From Suilimivivens sp963618065 (GTDB lineage Bacteria; Bacillota; Clostridia; Lachnospirales; Lachnospiraceae), in the NCBI GenBank assembly GCA_963618065.1, contig CAVERH010000018.1:1-53043 (forward strand): a stretch of DNA of 53,043 nucleotides, in the 5' to 3' direction. The notes beneath the pieces are model-generated. The model was not told where the DNA came from and did no database searches. It saw only the letters and a list, made by a program, of their open reading frames with translations. The position numbers and the translations under genes are program-made. Of this stretch, positions 8,426 through 16,264 are shown one piece after another (the stretch's first letter is position 1; every line of letters begins with the position of its first letter).

Positions 8426-10078
8426 CTATCTTTCAAAATCATCACCAAAAGTAGAGCATCCGGGTAATAACCAACCCTTAAAGTTTGTGACAATTCCGTT
8501 GACACTGCTTTCTGTTACATGATAGAAATTTTCCTGGCAAATAGCATATACATAACACTGCTCTTTGACATATTCCATATATTCATTTACATTTTCTGCC
8601 GTATGTCCTTCATTTGACTGTACAAGTACCGCAAGATCCTGCATTTTCTCATCATTTACCAGACATATAGCCGGTGTATCGCCGGATACCTGAAGTGTAC
8701 TTGCCAAGGATGTTACATAATCTACAGACTGCTTCTGATCCAGGATAATATCCCATTCTCCTGCCTCATTTTTGTATGTCTGATACAAGGCTGATTCGTA
8801 TCCCAGCAGTTCGCAATTTAATCCAAGCTCCAGTAAATAACTCTGGATGATCTGTGCAATTGATTTGTTATTTGTGGTCTGCGGATACATAATACGAATG
8901 GTCTGAGAAGTATCTGCTCCGGAGCTTGCTAATAACTCTTTTGCTTTTTCAATGTTGTATTCGTAATACTCTTCGGAATCCCACTCGGAATTGTAATCAA
9001 TACACTCCGGATTTGCATATGCTTTGGAAAGCTTTGCGCCTCCGTTAAATACACCTTCTATGATGCCGTTTGCATCAATGGCATAACAAATTGCTTTTCT
9101 GAAATCCGGGTTATTGTAAAACATTCCTCCCTCAGAGCAGTTAAATGTAATCGAGTTAAAATTAGTACCTGCAATTGCATATACGTTATAGCCATCTGCA
9201 TTTTGGAATCGACCTACTTCTGATGAAGCCATATTTGCCGCAATATCTACCACATCTGTCTCTAAGTTTGTTGATACCTGAGACGCTTCCGTTACAATGT
9301 GGAAGACAATTTTATCAGCATTTGCATGAGAAAAAGGAGATACTAAATCTTCGTTTGTCTGCCAGTAGTTAGGATTTTTTTCAACTGTCAGGGTGGATCC
9401 CTCCACGTAGTCTGTTACAATGTACGGTGATGTACTTACGACTTTTTCAATCATTCCGTCATCGCTTGCTTCATAAGCAGCCTGAGTTACAATGGGAACA
9501 AGCCCGCACATCATATTTTCCACGTCTCCGACGGAGTCTGTATTAAGTTTAATGTCAACAGTGTACTCATCCACTACCGTACAGGAATCTAACAGCTTAC
9601 ATTTTACGGAATTGCCTGCCTCTGCCCATGTGTTAAAACTAAAGGCAACATCGGATGCTGTTAAATGATTTCCTGCAGAGTCATAGATGTAGTCGTAAAT
9701 CGTAACCCTTGTGGTGTAATTATCAATCTTTTCACACTCCTTCATCAGAATACCTGATAATCCGGTATCTGAATCCGCATCGTAATATGCAAGATATTCA
9801 TAAAGAGTCTGAATCAGAGATAATCTTCCACTGGTTGCTGATGTAAAAGGTGCCAGATTGGATACGTCATATGAGATTGCCACACTTACTTCTTCAACCT
9901 GTTCACTCGCATCTGTGTTCTCAGAAATAGTTCCTGCACTTCCTAATTCTGCTTGTGTCTCTTTTATATCCGTCGAATCAGTCGTTGGATCTGTTGTCGA
10001 TTCAACATTTGCATTTCCACACCCCAGCATTGTAGTTGCTAATAAAGTTGCTAATACTAAAGACAATACCTTCTTCAT
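8426..10078 (-). CDS. Peptide-type ABC transporter substrate-binding lipoprotein (family 5)
   Basis: A 550-residue extracellular solute-binding protein of family 5 (Opp/Dpp/Nik type). Residues 1-20 are a lipoprotein signal (MKKVLSLVLATLLATTMLGC, lipid-modified Cys20). A Ser/Thr/Asp-rich linker follows, then the binding domain. AKELLASSGAD and ICYAIDANGIIEGVFNGGA are typical family segments. An ideal AAGGAGG lies upstream of the ATG. It is the first gene of the importer operon. The ligand (peptide, opine, metal chelate or drug-like molecule) cannot be told from sequence. Confidence 0.93.
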   Translation of the reverse strand: MKKVLSLVLATLLATTMLGCGNANVESTTDPTTDSTDIKETQAELGSAGTISENTDASEQVEEVSVAISYDVSNLAPFTSATSGRLSLIQTLYEYLAYYDADSDTGLSGILMKECEKIDNYTTRVTIYDYIYDSAGNHLTASDVAFSFNTWAEAGNSVKCKLLDSCTVVDEYTVDIKLNTDSVGDVENMMCGLVPIVTQAAYEASDDGMIEKVVSTSPYIVTDYVEGSTLTVEKNPNYWQTNEDLVSPFSHANADKIVFHIVTEASQVSTNLETDVVDIAANMASSEVGRFQNADGYNVYAIAGTNFNSITFNCSEGGMFYNNPDFRKAICYAIDANGIIEGVFNGGAKLSKAYANPECIDYNSEWDSEEYYEYNIEKAKELLASSGADTSQTIRIMYPQTTNNKSIAQIIQSYLLELGLNCELLGYESALYQTYKNEAGEWDIILDQKQSVDYVTSLASTLQVSGDTPAICLVNDEKMQDLAVLVQSNEGHTAENVNEYMEYVKEQCYVYAICQENFYHVTESSVNGIVTNFKGWLLPGCSTFGDDFER

Positions 10079-10171
10079 AAAGACCTCCTTAAAATTTCAA
10101 TGATTTTAAATATGCATGCATAATTCTTTGTTGTGAAATTATATTAACATCCCAAATTTCTTAAATAAATA

Positions 10172-10192
10172 CACCTTAATTACGATAAGGTG
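10172..10192. promoter_or_regulatory. Dyad operator in the divergent promoter region
   Basis: CACCTTA at 10172-10178 and TAAGGTG at 10186-10192 form a perfect 7-bp inverted repeat with a 7-bp spacer. It overlaps the -35 box of the promoter for the AraC-like gene and lies about 95 bases upstream of the transporter operon start. A regulator bound here could control both directions. The likely candidate is the adjacent AraC-like protein, but no binding data support this. Confidence 0.5.
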
Positions 10193-10219
10193 GACTATTT
10201 TATGCTTTTTTGTTATAAT
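10191..10219 (+). promoter_or_regulatory. Promoter of the AraC-like regulator
   Basis: TGGACT at 10191-10196 and TATAAT at 10214-10219 are separated by 17 bases, a good sigma-A spacing. Transcription would start near 10226, about 26 bases before the ATG. The -35 box overlaps the right arm of the 10172-10192 dyad, which suggests autoregulation. Confidence 0.6.
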
Positions 10220-10251
10220 TGTTTTAAATTTTTCTTGCAAAGGATGATATT

Positions 10252-11874
10252 ATGTATACTTTTACTATTCTTAGTGCAACATCAAATGTCACTTTTCACC
10301 ATTTTTTTGAGAACTTTTTTTCAAGTGAGGGCATATCGTATAAATGGATTTGTAATGTTACGAATGAGGAAACTTTTCTTTCTAAAGCCATGCAATTTTC
10401 CCCGGATATTATTCTGTTAGATGTAAATTTTCCATGTTTCGATATTTTCTCTTTGATAGATCAGCTTCAGACACAAATGGATAATCCCAAAATCATCCTG
10501 ATTGCGTCCAATCCTACAAATCATTTATTACTGGAAGCTATTCACAGACATGTTTTAGATATCATCACTACTCCCCTGACAGAACAAGAGGTTGATCAAA
10601 CCTTGCAGCGCTGTTATACACATTTAAATCAAATCTACGGAAATAACAATTCCTCTGTGGAAATAAATTCAGCCAGCCGCAGACTTTTTGTTTACAAAGA
10701 TGCTTATGATGAGCAAGTACAGCATTTGCCGCTTTCACAAATTAATAATCTTTATGGTACTTTTTTAAAAGCAGGAATTTTCAGAGGATTAATGATCAAG
10801 ATGGATAATCCAAGTAATATTATGTCCATTTTTGAGAACAATTGGCTGCGTGACAAGATCATTTATATATTAAAAAAATACTTATCCCCTATATGCAATG
10901 ACATCATTGTTGATAAGTTATCAGATGGCGTATATTTTCTCTTGAATTATCCTGATTCACAACACGAAAATGTAAATCACGAAACACAGGAAATGTTTTC
11001 GGAAATAAAAAAAATGATGCAACATCTTTATGGGATTATTGTTACTATGTGCATCAGTAAAGAATATACAGATTTATATCATTTACAGGATATAAAAAAA
11101 GAAGTATTTGACACAAGATTTTTTCGTATTCATTATGGAACGAATAAAATACTTTCCGTTGATCATGAAAAACCGACCCACATAATGCCTCAGCAGGAAG
11201 CTGATCTGCGTGTACATTATGATGCTATTGTACAGGTTTTCCGATTATTGGATATTCCCGATAGTATGAATAAATTGAATTTGTTTTTCTTATATGCCAA
11301 AAAAAATAATATTGTTTATACCAGTGAAATTCGATTATATATTCGTTACTTAATCGACAGTCTGTTTGATTTGTATACAAAAGAGATAAATAAATATACT
11401 TCTGCCAGTGAATTAAAACACTTATTTATATATCGAGTCAACATGGCTTATTCTTTTGAGCGTATACAAAGTACCTTTATGGAGGTCGTTCCTGAAATAT
11501 TAAAAAATGTTTCTGCTATCATAGAGCAAGACCGGCATTGTAAGCCAGTCACCGACACCCTATTTTACATACAGAAATATTACTCCAAAGAAATCACTCT
11601 CAATCAACTGGCGAACCTGACTGGATTAACTCCTTCCTATTTTTCCGCCTTATTTAAAAAGGAGATGGGAATTACCATCTCCAATTACCTGATCAATTAT
11701 CGTCTTGATATCGCTCAAAATAAATTACAAACAACACAATTACCCATTTCGGAAATTGCGGACGCTGTAGGATATCCGGATGTGAAATATTTCAGTCGCA
11801 TCTTCAAGAAAAAAACAAATCTTACACCTTCTAAATTCCGACAGCTTACGTATCAGGGTAATGTGATGCTATGA
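10252..11874 (+). CDS. AraC-family regulator with degenerate receiver domain
   Basis: A 540-residue regulator built like YesN/AraC response regulators. An N-terminal receiver-like domain (about 1-125), a long middle region (about 130-430) and a C-terminal AraC DNA-binding domain (about 440-535) with two helix-turn-helix units (ITLNQLANLTGLTPSYFSAL and ISEIADAVGYPDVKYFSRIF). The receiver keeps the phosphoacceptor-position Asp57 (LLDVNF). It lacks the acidic pair normally near residues 8-10 (here SAT) and the conserved Lys (TTPLT instead of KP). Phosphorylation is therefore doubtful, and no histidine kinase gene is nearby. AAAGGATG precedes the start. It is divergent from the transporter operon, which it probably regulates. 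Confidence 0.88.
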   Translation: MYTFTILSATSNVTFHHFFENFFSSEGISYKWICNVTNEETFLSKAMQFSPDIILLDVNFPCFDIFSLIDQLQTQMDNPKIILIASNPTNHLLLEAIHRHVLDIITTPLTEQEVDQTLQRCYTHLNQIYGNNNSSVEINSASRRLFVYKDAYDEQVQHLPLSQINNLYGTFLKAGIFRGLMIKMDNPSNIMSIFENNWLRDKIIYILKKYLSPICNDIIVDKLSDGVYFLLNYPDSQHENVNHETQEMFSEIKKMMQHLYGIIVTMCISKEYTDLYHLQDIKKEVFDTRFFRIHYGTNKILSVDHEKPTHIMPQQEADLRVHYDAIVQVFRLLDIPDSMNKLNLFFLYAKKNNIVYTSEIRLYIRYLIDSLFDLYTKEINKYTSASELKHLFIYRVNMAYSFERIQSTFMEVVPEILKNVSAIIEQDRHCKPVTDTLFYIQKYYSKEITLNQLANLTGLTPSYFSALFKKEMGITISNYLINYRLDIAQNKLQTTQLPISEIADAVGYPDVKYFSRIFKKKTNLTPSKFRQLTYQGNVML

Positions 11875-12173
11875 CATCATTCGTTGGATGGCTTCACGCC
11901 GGGTACTTCCACTGCAAGTTAGCTAAGTCACCAACCACCAGTTCAACAAGGCTGAACAATTGCATGTACATATCTGAATTATTGCGATATACTTAAAATG
12001 TTATGAGTTAAACGACAAATGAAACATATTTTTGTCTCTGTACTATCTTGTACCTTGAAAATTTAATACATTATCTTGATTTTATGAATATCACTATTAA
12101 AAGAGCTTCGTTTGAGCTATGGACAGAGTATTGGGAATGTATTTTGTGCATTGTAATACGGTGCAGGCATAGC
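11875..12173. other. Intergenic region without a recognisable gene
   Basis: About 300 bases between the convergent AraC-like and nitroreductase genes. The first 100 bases are richer in GC than the flanks and look like a gene scrap I cannot identify. No T-tract hairpin was found, although AGCTATG near 12116 and CATAGCT near 12169 form a loose inverted repeat. Confidence 0.35.
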
Positions 12174-12695
12174 TTATCTGAGATAATATACATAATCCTC
12201 TTTTCTTGGTGCTGCTGCCTTAGCCGGTTCAGCTCTGTAACCAAGTGCGCAGTGACCGATACCTTCATAATCGCCTTCAATTCCCAGCTCTTTTAAAATA
12301 TTCTGTCCAAAGTCAGACTCGAACTCTTCTTTTGCACGATGGATCCAGATACTTCCGAGTCCCAGGCTCTCAGCTGCATTCATAAGATTTCCCATAACCA
12401 GTGTACCATCATACTTGTATGTAGGAATTGCTTTATTTGCAAGAACTACCAGAATAACTGGCGCACCGTAAAAAGGATCACTTTCTGCTCCCATGATGGC
12501 AGCATTCGCTCTGGAAAATTCCTTTATCTTTTCCGGATTAGTGACCGCAATAATAATGGGGCTCTGCTTTCCCATACCAGACGCTGCATAGGTTCCTGCC
12601 TTAATCACTGCCTTTAGTTCTTCATCGGTAATCATGTCCGGCTTGAAATTGCGGCAGCTTCTTCTGTTTTCTAATACTCTAAGTGTTTCGTTCAT
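12174..12695 (-). CDS. Nitroreductase-family FMN protein
   Basis: A 173-residue nitroreductase-family protein (NfnB/FMN oxidoreductase fold). It opens with LENRRSCRNFKPDMI, the typical FMN-phosphate binding start (RRSxRxF), and has AASGMGKQSP and GLGSIWIHR in the expected places. It would reduce nitro compounds, quinones or similar with NAD(P)H. The start at 12695 is fixed by AAGGAGG ten bases upstream, 17 bases after the preceding acetyltransferase stop, so the two are co-transcribed. A 15-residue segment of it (IKAGTYAASGMGK) recurs in the mosaic frame near 51330-51370. Confidence 0.9.
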   Translation of the reverse strand: MNETLRVLENRRSCRNFKPDMITDEELKAVIKAGTYAASGMGKQSPIIIAVTNPEKIKEFSRANAAIMGAESDPFYGAPVILVVLANKAIPTYKYDGTLVMGNLMNAAESLGLGSIWIHRAKEEFESDFGQNILKELGIEGDYEGIGHCALGYRAEPAKAAAPRKEDYVYYLR

Positions 12696-12712
12696 TGTCT
12701 CGTCCTCCTTCT

Positions 12713-13081
12713 TTACAGACTCTTCAAATAGAAATGATCCATGGTCCCGTGAAGAACACACGCTGGTTTCTCTATTTGTTTGAATCCGAGCTTTTCATAT
12801 AACTTCATCGCAGCTGTCAGATTGCTGTGCGTTTCGAGGTACAGTTTTTTATATCCTGCTTCCTTTGCCCAGTTTTCTACCGCTGCAACCAGTTCCTTAC
12901 TATAGCCTTTGCCTTTTGCAGAATCACCCAGATATAATTTTTGCATTTCAGCACAATCTTCTATTCCATTAAATTCAGCTGCTCCAACACCACCGATGAC
13001 CTGATCTGCTTCATCGTCAGCAGCCGTTATTCTTCTATATTTCAACTTTTTTGCAGCCTGACTTGCTGTCATATATTCCAT
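12713..13081 (-). CDS. Short GNAT acetyltransferase, probably N-terminally rearranged
   Basis: Residues 30-122 are a clear GNAT core: VIGGVG (beta strand 4), LYLGDSAKGKGYSKELV (acetyl-CoA loop, with GKGYS in place of RGxGxG) and AAMKLYEKLGFKQI (motif B). Normal GNAT proteins have about 50 more residues before beta 4. Here the first 13 residues (MEYMTASQAAKKL) resemble the start of a small helix-turn-helix protein, and YRRITAADD resembles a true GNAT start joined directly to DQVIGG. I infer deletion and fusion; the protein may be inactive. It is co-directional with the nitroreductase gene. Confidence 0.7.
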   Translation of the reverse strand: MEYMTASQAAKKLKYRRITAADDEADQVIGGVGAAEFNGIEDCAEMQKLYLGDSAKGKGYSKELVAAVENWAKEAGYKKLYLETHSNLTAAMKLYEKLGFKQIEKPACVLHGTMDHFYLKSL

Positions 13082-13104
13082 TTACCTCTGTCCTCCATCA
13101 TAAT

Positions 13105-13251
13105 TTAAAAAGCTGCACTTATTATATTCGACAGGATTTGATTTTTATTAAGCTCATAAATCTGAGACTTCTGCTCTTTTATTGTTTCTTCCACTTCATC
13201 TATTCTATCATATTGAGCATCCAATCGTCTCTGTAAATCTGATATTTTTTC
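13105..13251 (-). pseudogene. Coiled-coil tail of a large serine recombinase-like gene (remnant)
   Basis: A 48-codon frame with no start encodes DLQRRLDAQYDRIDEVEE and then IKEQKSQIYELNKNQ, a heptad-like charged coiled coil ending at TAA 13105-13107. Similar segments sit near the C-terminus of transposon-type serine recombinases. Upstream the frame is closed. I judge it a leftover of a mobile element; the family assignment is tentative. Confidence 0.4.
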
Positions 13252-13289
13252 TTATTATGCCTTGCTCTGCTTAACAGCCAACGGTCCTT

Positions 13290-13382
13290 TCAAGACCTTG
13301 TCAGCCATACGCCGTTGACCGACTGATAGAACACATAACCATTAATAATCCGGAAATGTGCTGCATTCCCTTTTCTTAAAGC
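13290..13382 (-). pseudogene. Possible KptA/Tpt1 RNA 2'-phosphotransferase remnant
   Basis: A 30-codon open stretch ends YVFYQSVNGVWLTRS before TGA. F-Y-x-S-x-NGVWLT is the motif near the C-terminus of KptA/Tpt1 RNA 2'-phosphotransferases (usually followed by VPxxYI, which is lost here). Only this fragment remains, so it cannot be functional. The assignment rests on one motif. I recognised nothing between 13383 and 13720. Confidence 0.4.
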
Positions 13383-13755
13383 AAGGTGTAAGAAATTAGC
13401 GAACATATTAACATTAGAATGTGAGATTTACGAATGCACGAAATCATATACAGATGCCAAAGGAAATACCCATTGAAGAAGTGGTGCTTTGTTCTGAATG
13501 CATTCTGAAATCGTTGGGACATATCAAGGAATCCCTTCGAGTGCTTCAAAAGTGCACGCCGCTGCGGCATTTTTCTGTTTACGAGCACAGAACTGTTCAC
13601 AATTGATCGGATAGCAGTAAGTATATACGAAGCAGGTTTATAAAGAAGGTTATCCGTATTTTTGGTGATTATGCAAAAAGATGCACAAAAAAACGCTTAC
13701 AAAATGGTGTACTTTTCGAATAGTTTTTTCAAATTAATTGTGTATAATAGAAGTA

Positions 13756-13843
13756 TAAAAGGTGCTACCAGAATAACGGTTCGCCTAATTATAAGTTGTT
13801 ATTAAAAAAGCAACCTACATTTGGTCGTGGCGGTTGCTTTTTT
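13756..13843 (+). ncRNA. Candidate antitoxin RNA of a type I toxin-antitoxin locus
   Basis: TATAAT at 13743-13748 (weak -35) would start an RNA near 13756 that stops at the bidirectional terminator 13804-13843, about 88 nt. It has no good reading frame. Its 3' part is fully complementary to the end of the small hydrophobic peptide mRNA on the other strand. Its 5' part carries GCTACC (13764-13769) and CAGAAT (13769-13774), both repeated in the same DNA orientation under the toxin leader (14041-14046 and 14009-14014), so the two RNAs can also pair near their 5' ends. This is the layout of the Fst/par family. Expression is predicted only. Confidence 0.55.
13804..13843. terminator. Bidirectional terminator shared by two convergent RNAs
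   Basis: AAAAAAGCAACC (13804-13815) and GGTTGCTTTTTT (13832-13843) form a 12-bp stem with A-run and T-run on both sides, so it can terminate transcripts from either direction. It overlaps the last codons of the small peptide gene. Confidence 0.85.
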
Positions 13844-13946
13844 GATGTTTATCTTTTCTGTAAGTCTGAATGATACTGATGACCGTAACAATTATGCTGA
13901 TAACTGTTACAACAATACCGATGATACTTACAGTAATTTCTATCAC
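13815..13946 (-). CDS. Small hydrophobic peptide, candidate type I toxin
   Basis: A 43-residue peptide: one membrane segment (residues 2-28, made of Ile/Val/Ser/Thr with an internal repeat VTVISII) followed by a basic tail (YRKDKHQKSNRH). This is the form of Fst/TxpA/holin-like type I toxins. Start is GTG 13946 or TTG 13949, after AGAGG. A second frame starts at ATG 13977 behind a strong GGAGGAGG and ends after eight codons (MENMTRGT) at 13951, just before the toxin start. This could mean coupled translation, or a one-base frameshift in an originally longer peptide. The stop lies inside the shared terminator. Confidence 0.55.
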   Translation of the reverse strand: MIEITVSIIGIVVTVISIIVTVISIIQTYRKDKHQKSNRHDQM

Positions 13947-14069
13947 CAAATTACGTACCTCTCGTCATATTTTCCATCTGTACCTCCTCCTAAAATACAG
14001 GAAGTTCTCAGAATGTATTCATTCTGGCGAAAGGCGAACCGCTACCCGTTTTGATAGCATCCTTTATTT

Positions 14070-14097
14070 ATTATACTAAATTATGAAAACTTTTCAA
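14070..14097 (-). promoter_or_regulatory. Promoter of the small hydrophobic peptide
   Basis: On the minus strand TTGAAA (14092-14097) and TATAAT (14070-14075) are 16 bases apart. The RNA would begin near 14063, giving a leader of about 115 nt. The leader shares CGGTTCGCCT with the antitoxin RNA (14032-14041 minus, 13777-13786 plus). Confidence 0.65.
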
Positions 14098-14153
14098 TCA
14101 TTTGCAAAGAGATGCAAAGAGAATTTACATTAATATTATCAATAATGGGTTTT

Positions 14154-14552
14154 TTATGCCTCCAATAAATCTCTTTTCGCTAAATACTGATCTGTATGGA
14201 CTCTATAATTTAATTTAGATATTTCACGGTTTAGATTCCAATTAAGAGATAAACGGCTATTTTCTTCTTTCTTCAACCGTTGGTGTCATAATAAATCTAT
14301 TCAATCCAGCTTCATTTTTAACCGCTTCGAATTGCACACGGTTAAAATTAGGATTTGACAACATTTCCCATATACCAAGAAATTCAATGGTATTTCTGTT
14401 TCTCATCCAGTTCTGTATTGCATACCTGGGATCATATGAATTTTTATATTTTGCAATATCGGTCAATGAAATAAACTCATTTTCAAAATCAGTTGTATAA
14501 ATTCCTATATCATTCCATCCGCATGAATAGTATCTTTAACGATCTTCGCCAT
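14154..14552 (-). pseudogene. Broken KilA-N domain gene
   Basis: The gene starts with a good GGAGG and ATG 14552 (MAKIVKDTIHADGM), then a one-base loss near 14508 shifts the frame. Downstream the KilA-N core continues in another frame: IGIYTTDFENEFISLTDIAK, then IQNWMRNRNTIEFLGIWE and FEAVKNEAGLNRF. After MTPT (near 14277) the middle is deleted, and the tail KKEENSRLSLNWNLNREISK runs in a third register to TAA 14154. KilA-N proteins are phage or mobile-element DNA-binding proteins. With two lesions it is dead. Confidence 0.8.
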
Positions 14553-14586
14553 GATTTTCCTCCTGTTTATTTCTAAGCCGTTCCAT

Positions 14587-14763
14587 TCAAACATAATATG
14601 CTAATAACCTAAGCAGATATTCAGGAGCATTACGGGTTCCTCTTTCCCATTCTGTAACCGTTCTATATGGAATATTAAAATAAGCACAAAATTCTTTCCG
14701 ATTCATTCCAGACTCTTCCCGTATTCTTTTAATTTCAATCTGGCACTCTGTCATTTCTTCCAT
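14587..14763 (-). CDS. Small XRE-like helix-turn-helix protein
   Basis: A 58-residue protein that is almost only a helix-turn-helix: IKRIREESGMNRKEFCAYFN, then IPYRTVTEWERGTRNAPEYL. The C-terminal LLRLLAYYV is common in small clostridial XRE-like proteins. The start at 14763 has GGGAGG upstream. It follows the acetyltransferase gene by 52 bases in the same direction and may be read with it. It could be an orphan antitoxin or a mobile-element regulator; no toxin partner adjoins. Confidence 0.7.
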   Translation of the reverse strand: MEEMTECQIEIKRIREESGMNRKEFCAYFNIPYRTVTEWERGTRNAPEYLLRLLAYYV

Positions 14764-14815
14764 TGTTGATGCCTCCCGCTTACACGTTGTGTATATTGTA
14801 CAATATATCATAAAA

Positions 14816-15328
14816 TCACACAATGCATAAATTAATATCATTCACTTTCTCTAAATGCTTTTCCATATAAACACAGATAAATCTCGGATCCTTAATTTCT
14901 CTTACCGGATCCGATGGTTTTTTTAATTCCAACGTATCGGGATTCATGTCTTCCCTGGTGATATAACCGAGTCTGTGATAGAAGCCTTCTGCCTCTTCCC
15001 GGCTGGTAATCACGATATGGGAAAAGGAAAGCTCCCGGATCCAGTCCTCGGCTGCACGGATTCCTGCTGCTCCGGCGCCAAGTCCTCTTGCCGTAGAGAT
15101 TGTTGCAACCCGTTCAATCTTCGCAAGGTTTCTTTCCGGAAGCAGATGAATCCGGTTCGTACTCAACGGCTTTCCGTCATCGTCTGTTACCAGAATATAT
15201 TTTCCATCCGGCGTATCATCGGCAAATTCTCCTTCCAGACTTAAATTAAAACCTAACACCATGGCCTGTGTCCGGACATAGTAAACACCTGCCCGCTGCC
15301 ATTCTTCCTTTACTCTGATCGTTTTCAT
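14816..15328 (-). CDS. GNAT-family N-acetyltransferase
   Basis: A 170-residue GNAT protein. The core order is intact: YILVTDDDGKPLSTNRIH (beta 2-4), IERVATISTARGLGAGAAGI (acetyl-CoA loop, RGLGAG) and EEAEGFYHRLGYITRED (motif B). It lies one base after the sulfonate-type permease stop, so it belongs to the sulfur operon. A role in acetylating an amine or thiol metabolite (for example a cysteine-derived compound) is possible but not shown. Confidence 0.85.
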   Translation of the reverse strand: MKTIRVKEEWQRAGVYYVRTQAMVLGFNLSLEGEFADDTPDGKYILVTDDDGKPLSTNRIHLLPERNLAKIERVATISTARGLGAGAAGIRAAEDWIRELSFSHIVITSREEAEGFYHRLGYITREDMNPDTLELKKPSDPVREIKDPRFICVYMEKHLEKVNDINLCIV

Positions 15329-16264
15329 CTAGCCCTCCCACCGGATCACGGTTGCTTCCACCTTATTGACCGCCAGATCAATGATGGTGGTAATGACACC
15401 AACCGTCACAATGCCGGCCAGCACGCACCGGTAATCTGCGAAGCTCTTGTATTTCTCAATAAAATATCCGATACCAAGGTTAATTCCCAGCATTTCTGCA
15501 CCGGATAAGCACATAAAGGCACCTCTCAGGCTCTTCGAAATACTCTTGATAATTCCCGGAAGGCAATACGGGAAAATCACCTTAACCAGCATTCCTGCCG
15601 TTCCAACTCCCATGGTTCTTGCTGCTTCAATAACAGCCTTGTCAATCTGTGCCACTCTTGTCACCATTCCCTGAAAGGTCGGCCAGAATACGGCAAAGAA
15701 GATTACTGCAATCGCGGCCTGACGGAAGGTGGAAAAGATCATAATCAGGTATGCCGAAAACATCAGCGGCGGAATCAGGGTAATCACATTGGACAAGGGA
15801 AGCAGCACCTCTCTCACTCTTGGAATCCAGCCTGCAAGAAGTCCTAAAATCGTGCCTGACACAACAGCCAGGAGAAAACCCCAGAACAGAAGCTGCAGGG
15901 AACCAAGCACATCTGCACCGATTTCTGCGGGCTTTTCCACGAATACATGGAACAGGCCCTCCGGTGAGGGAATCAGCAGATCGTTATGTATGAGTCCCAG
16001 CTTATAGGAAAGCTCCCAAAGGATAAAAAAAGCAAATAACACAATGGCAATATCCGATGCGCTTTTCTTCGCGGTCAGATGAACGCGGATCATATAAATG
16101 AGATACGCCGTAGTTAACACGGTAATGTAGGCTGCACTGTCATAATATGCTTTATGTGCAGTGAAATAAGGAAAAAACAGGGTGAGCAGTATATTTACAA
16201 TATAAAGCAGCGTTGCAGCTGCAAATTCCAGATAATAGCTCTTTGGCAGTAATAATTTTTTCAT
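15329..16264 (-). CDS. Sulfonate/nitrate/taurine-type ABC transporter permease
   Basis: A 311-residue permease of the SsuC/TauC/NrtB family. Several N-terminal helices are followed by the transport domain with six segments and the EAA loop VIEAARTMGVGTAGMLVKVI. It overlaps the ATPase gene by four bases (ATGA). It is longer than usual, with two or three extra N-terminal helices (residues 10-95). Together with the ATPase 16261-17082 and the binding protein 20366-21604 it forms a complete importer. Confidence 0.92.
   Translation of the reverse strand: MKKLLLPKSYYLEFAAATLLYIVNILLTLFFPYFTAHKAYYDSAAYITVLTTAYLIYMIRVHLTAKKSASDIAIVLFAFFILWELSYKLGLIHNDLLIPSPEGLFHVFVEKPAEIGADVLGSLQLLFWGFLLAVVSGTILGLLAGWIPRVREVLLPLSNVITLIPPLMFSAYLIMIFSTFRQAAIAVIFFAVFWPTFQGMVTRVAQIDKAVIEAARTMGVGTAGMLVKVIFPYCLPGIIKSISKSLRGAFMCLSGAEMLGINLGIGYFIEKYKSFADYRCVLAGIVTVGVITTIIDLAVNKVEATVIRWEG

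Noticed and set aside
13421..13606. 61-codon plus-strand frame between the KptA-like remnant and the antitoxin RNA
   Set aside because: No ribosome site and no recognisable family. The region is surrounded by gene scraps, and the frame may itself be part of one, but I cannot support a call.
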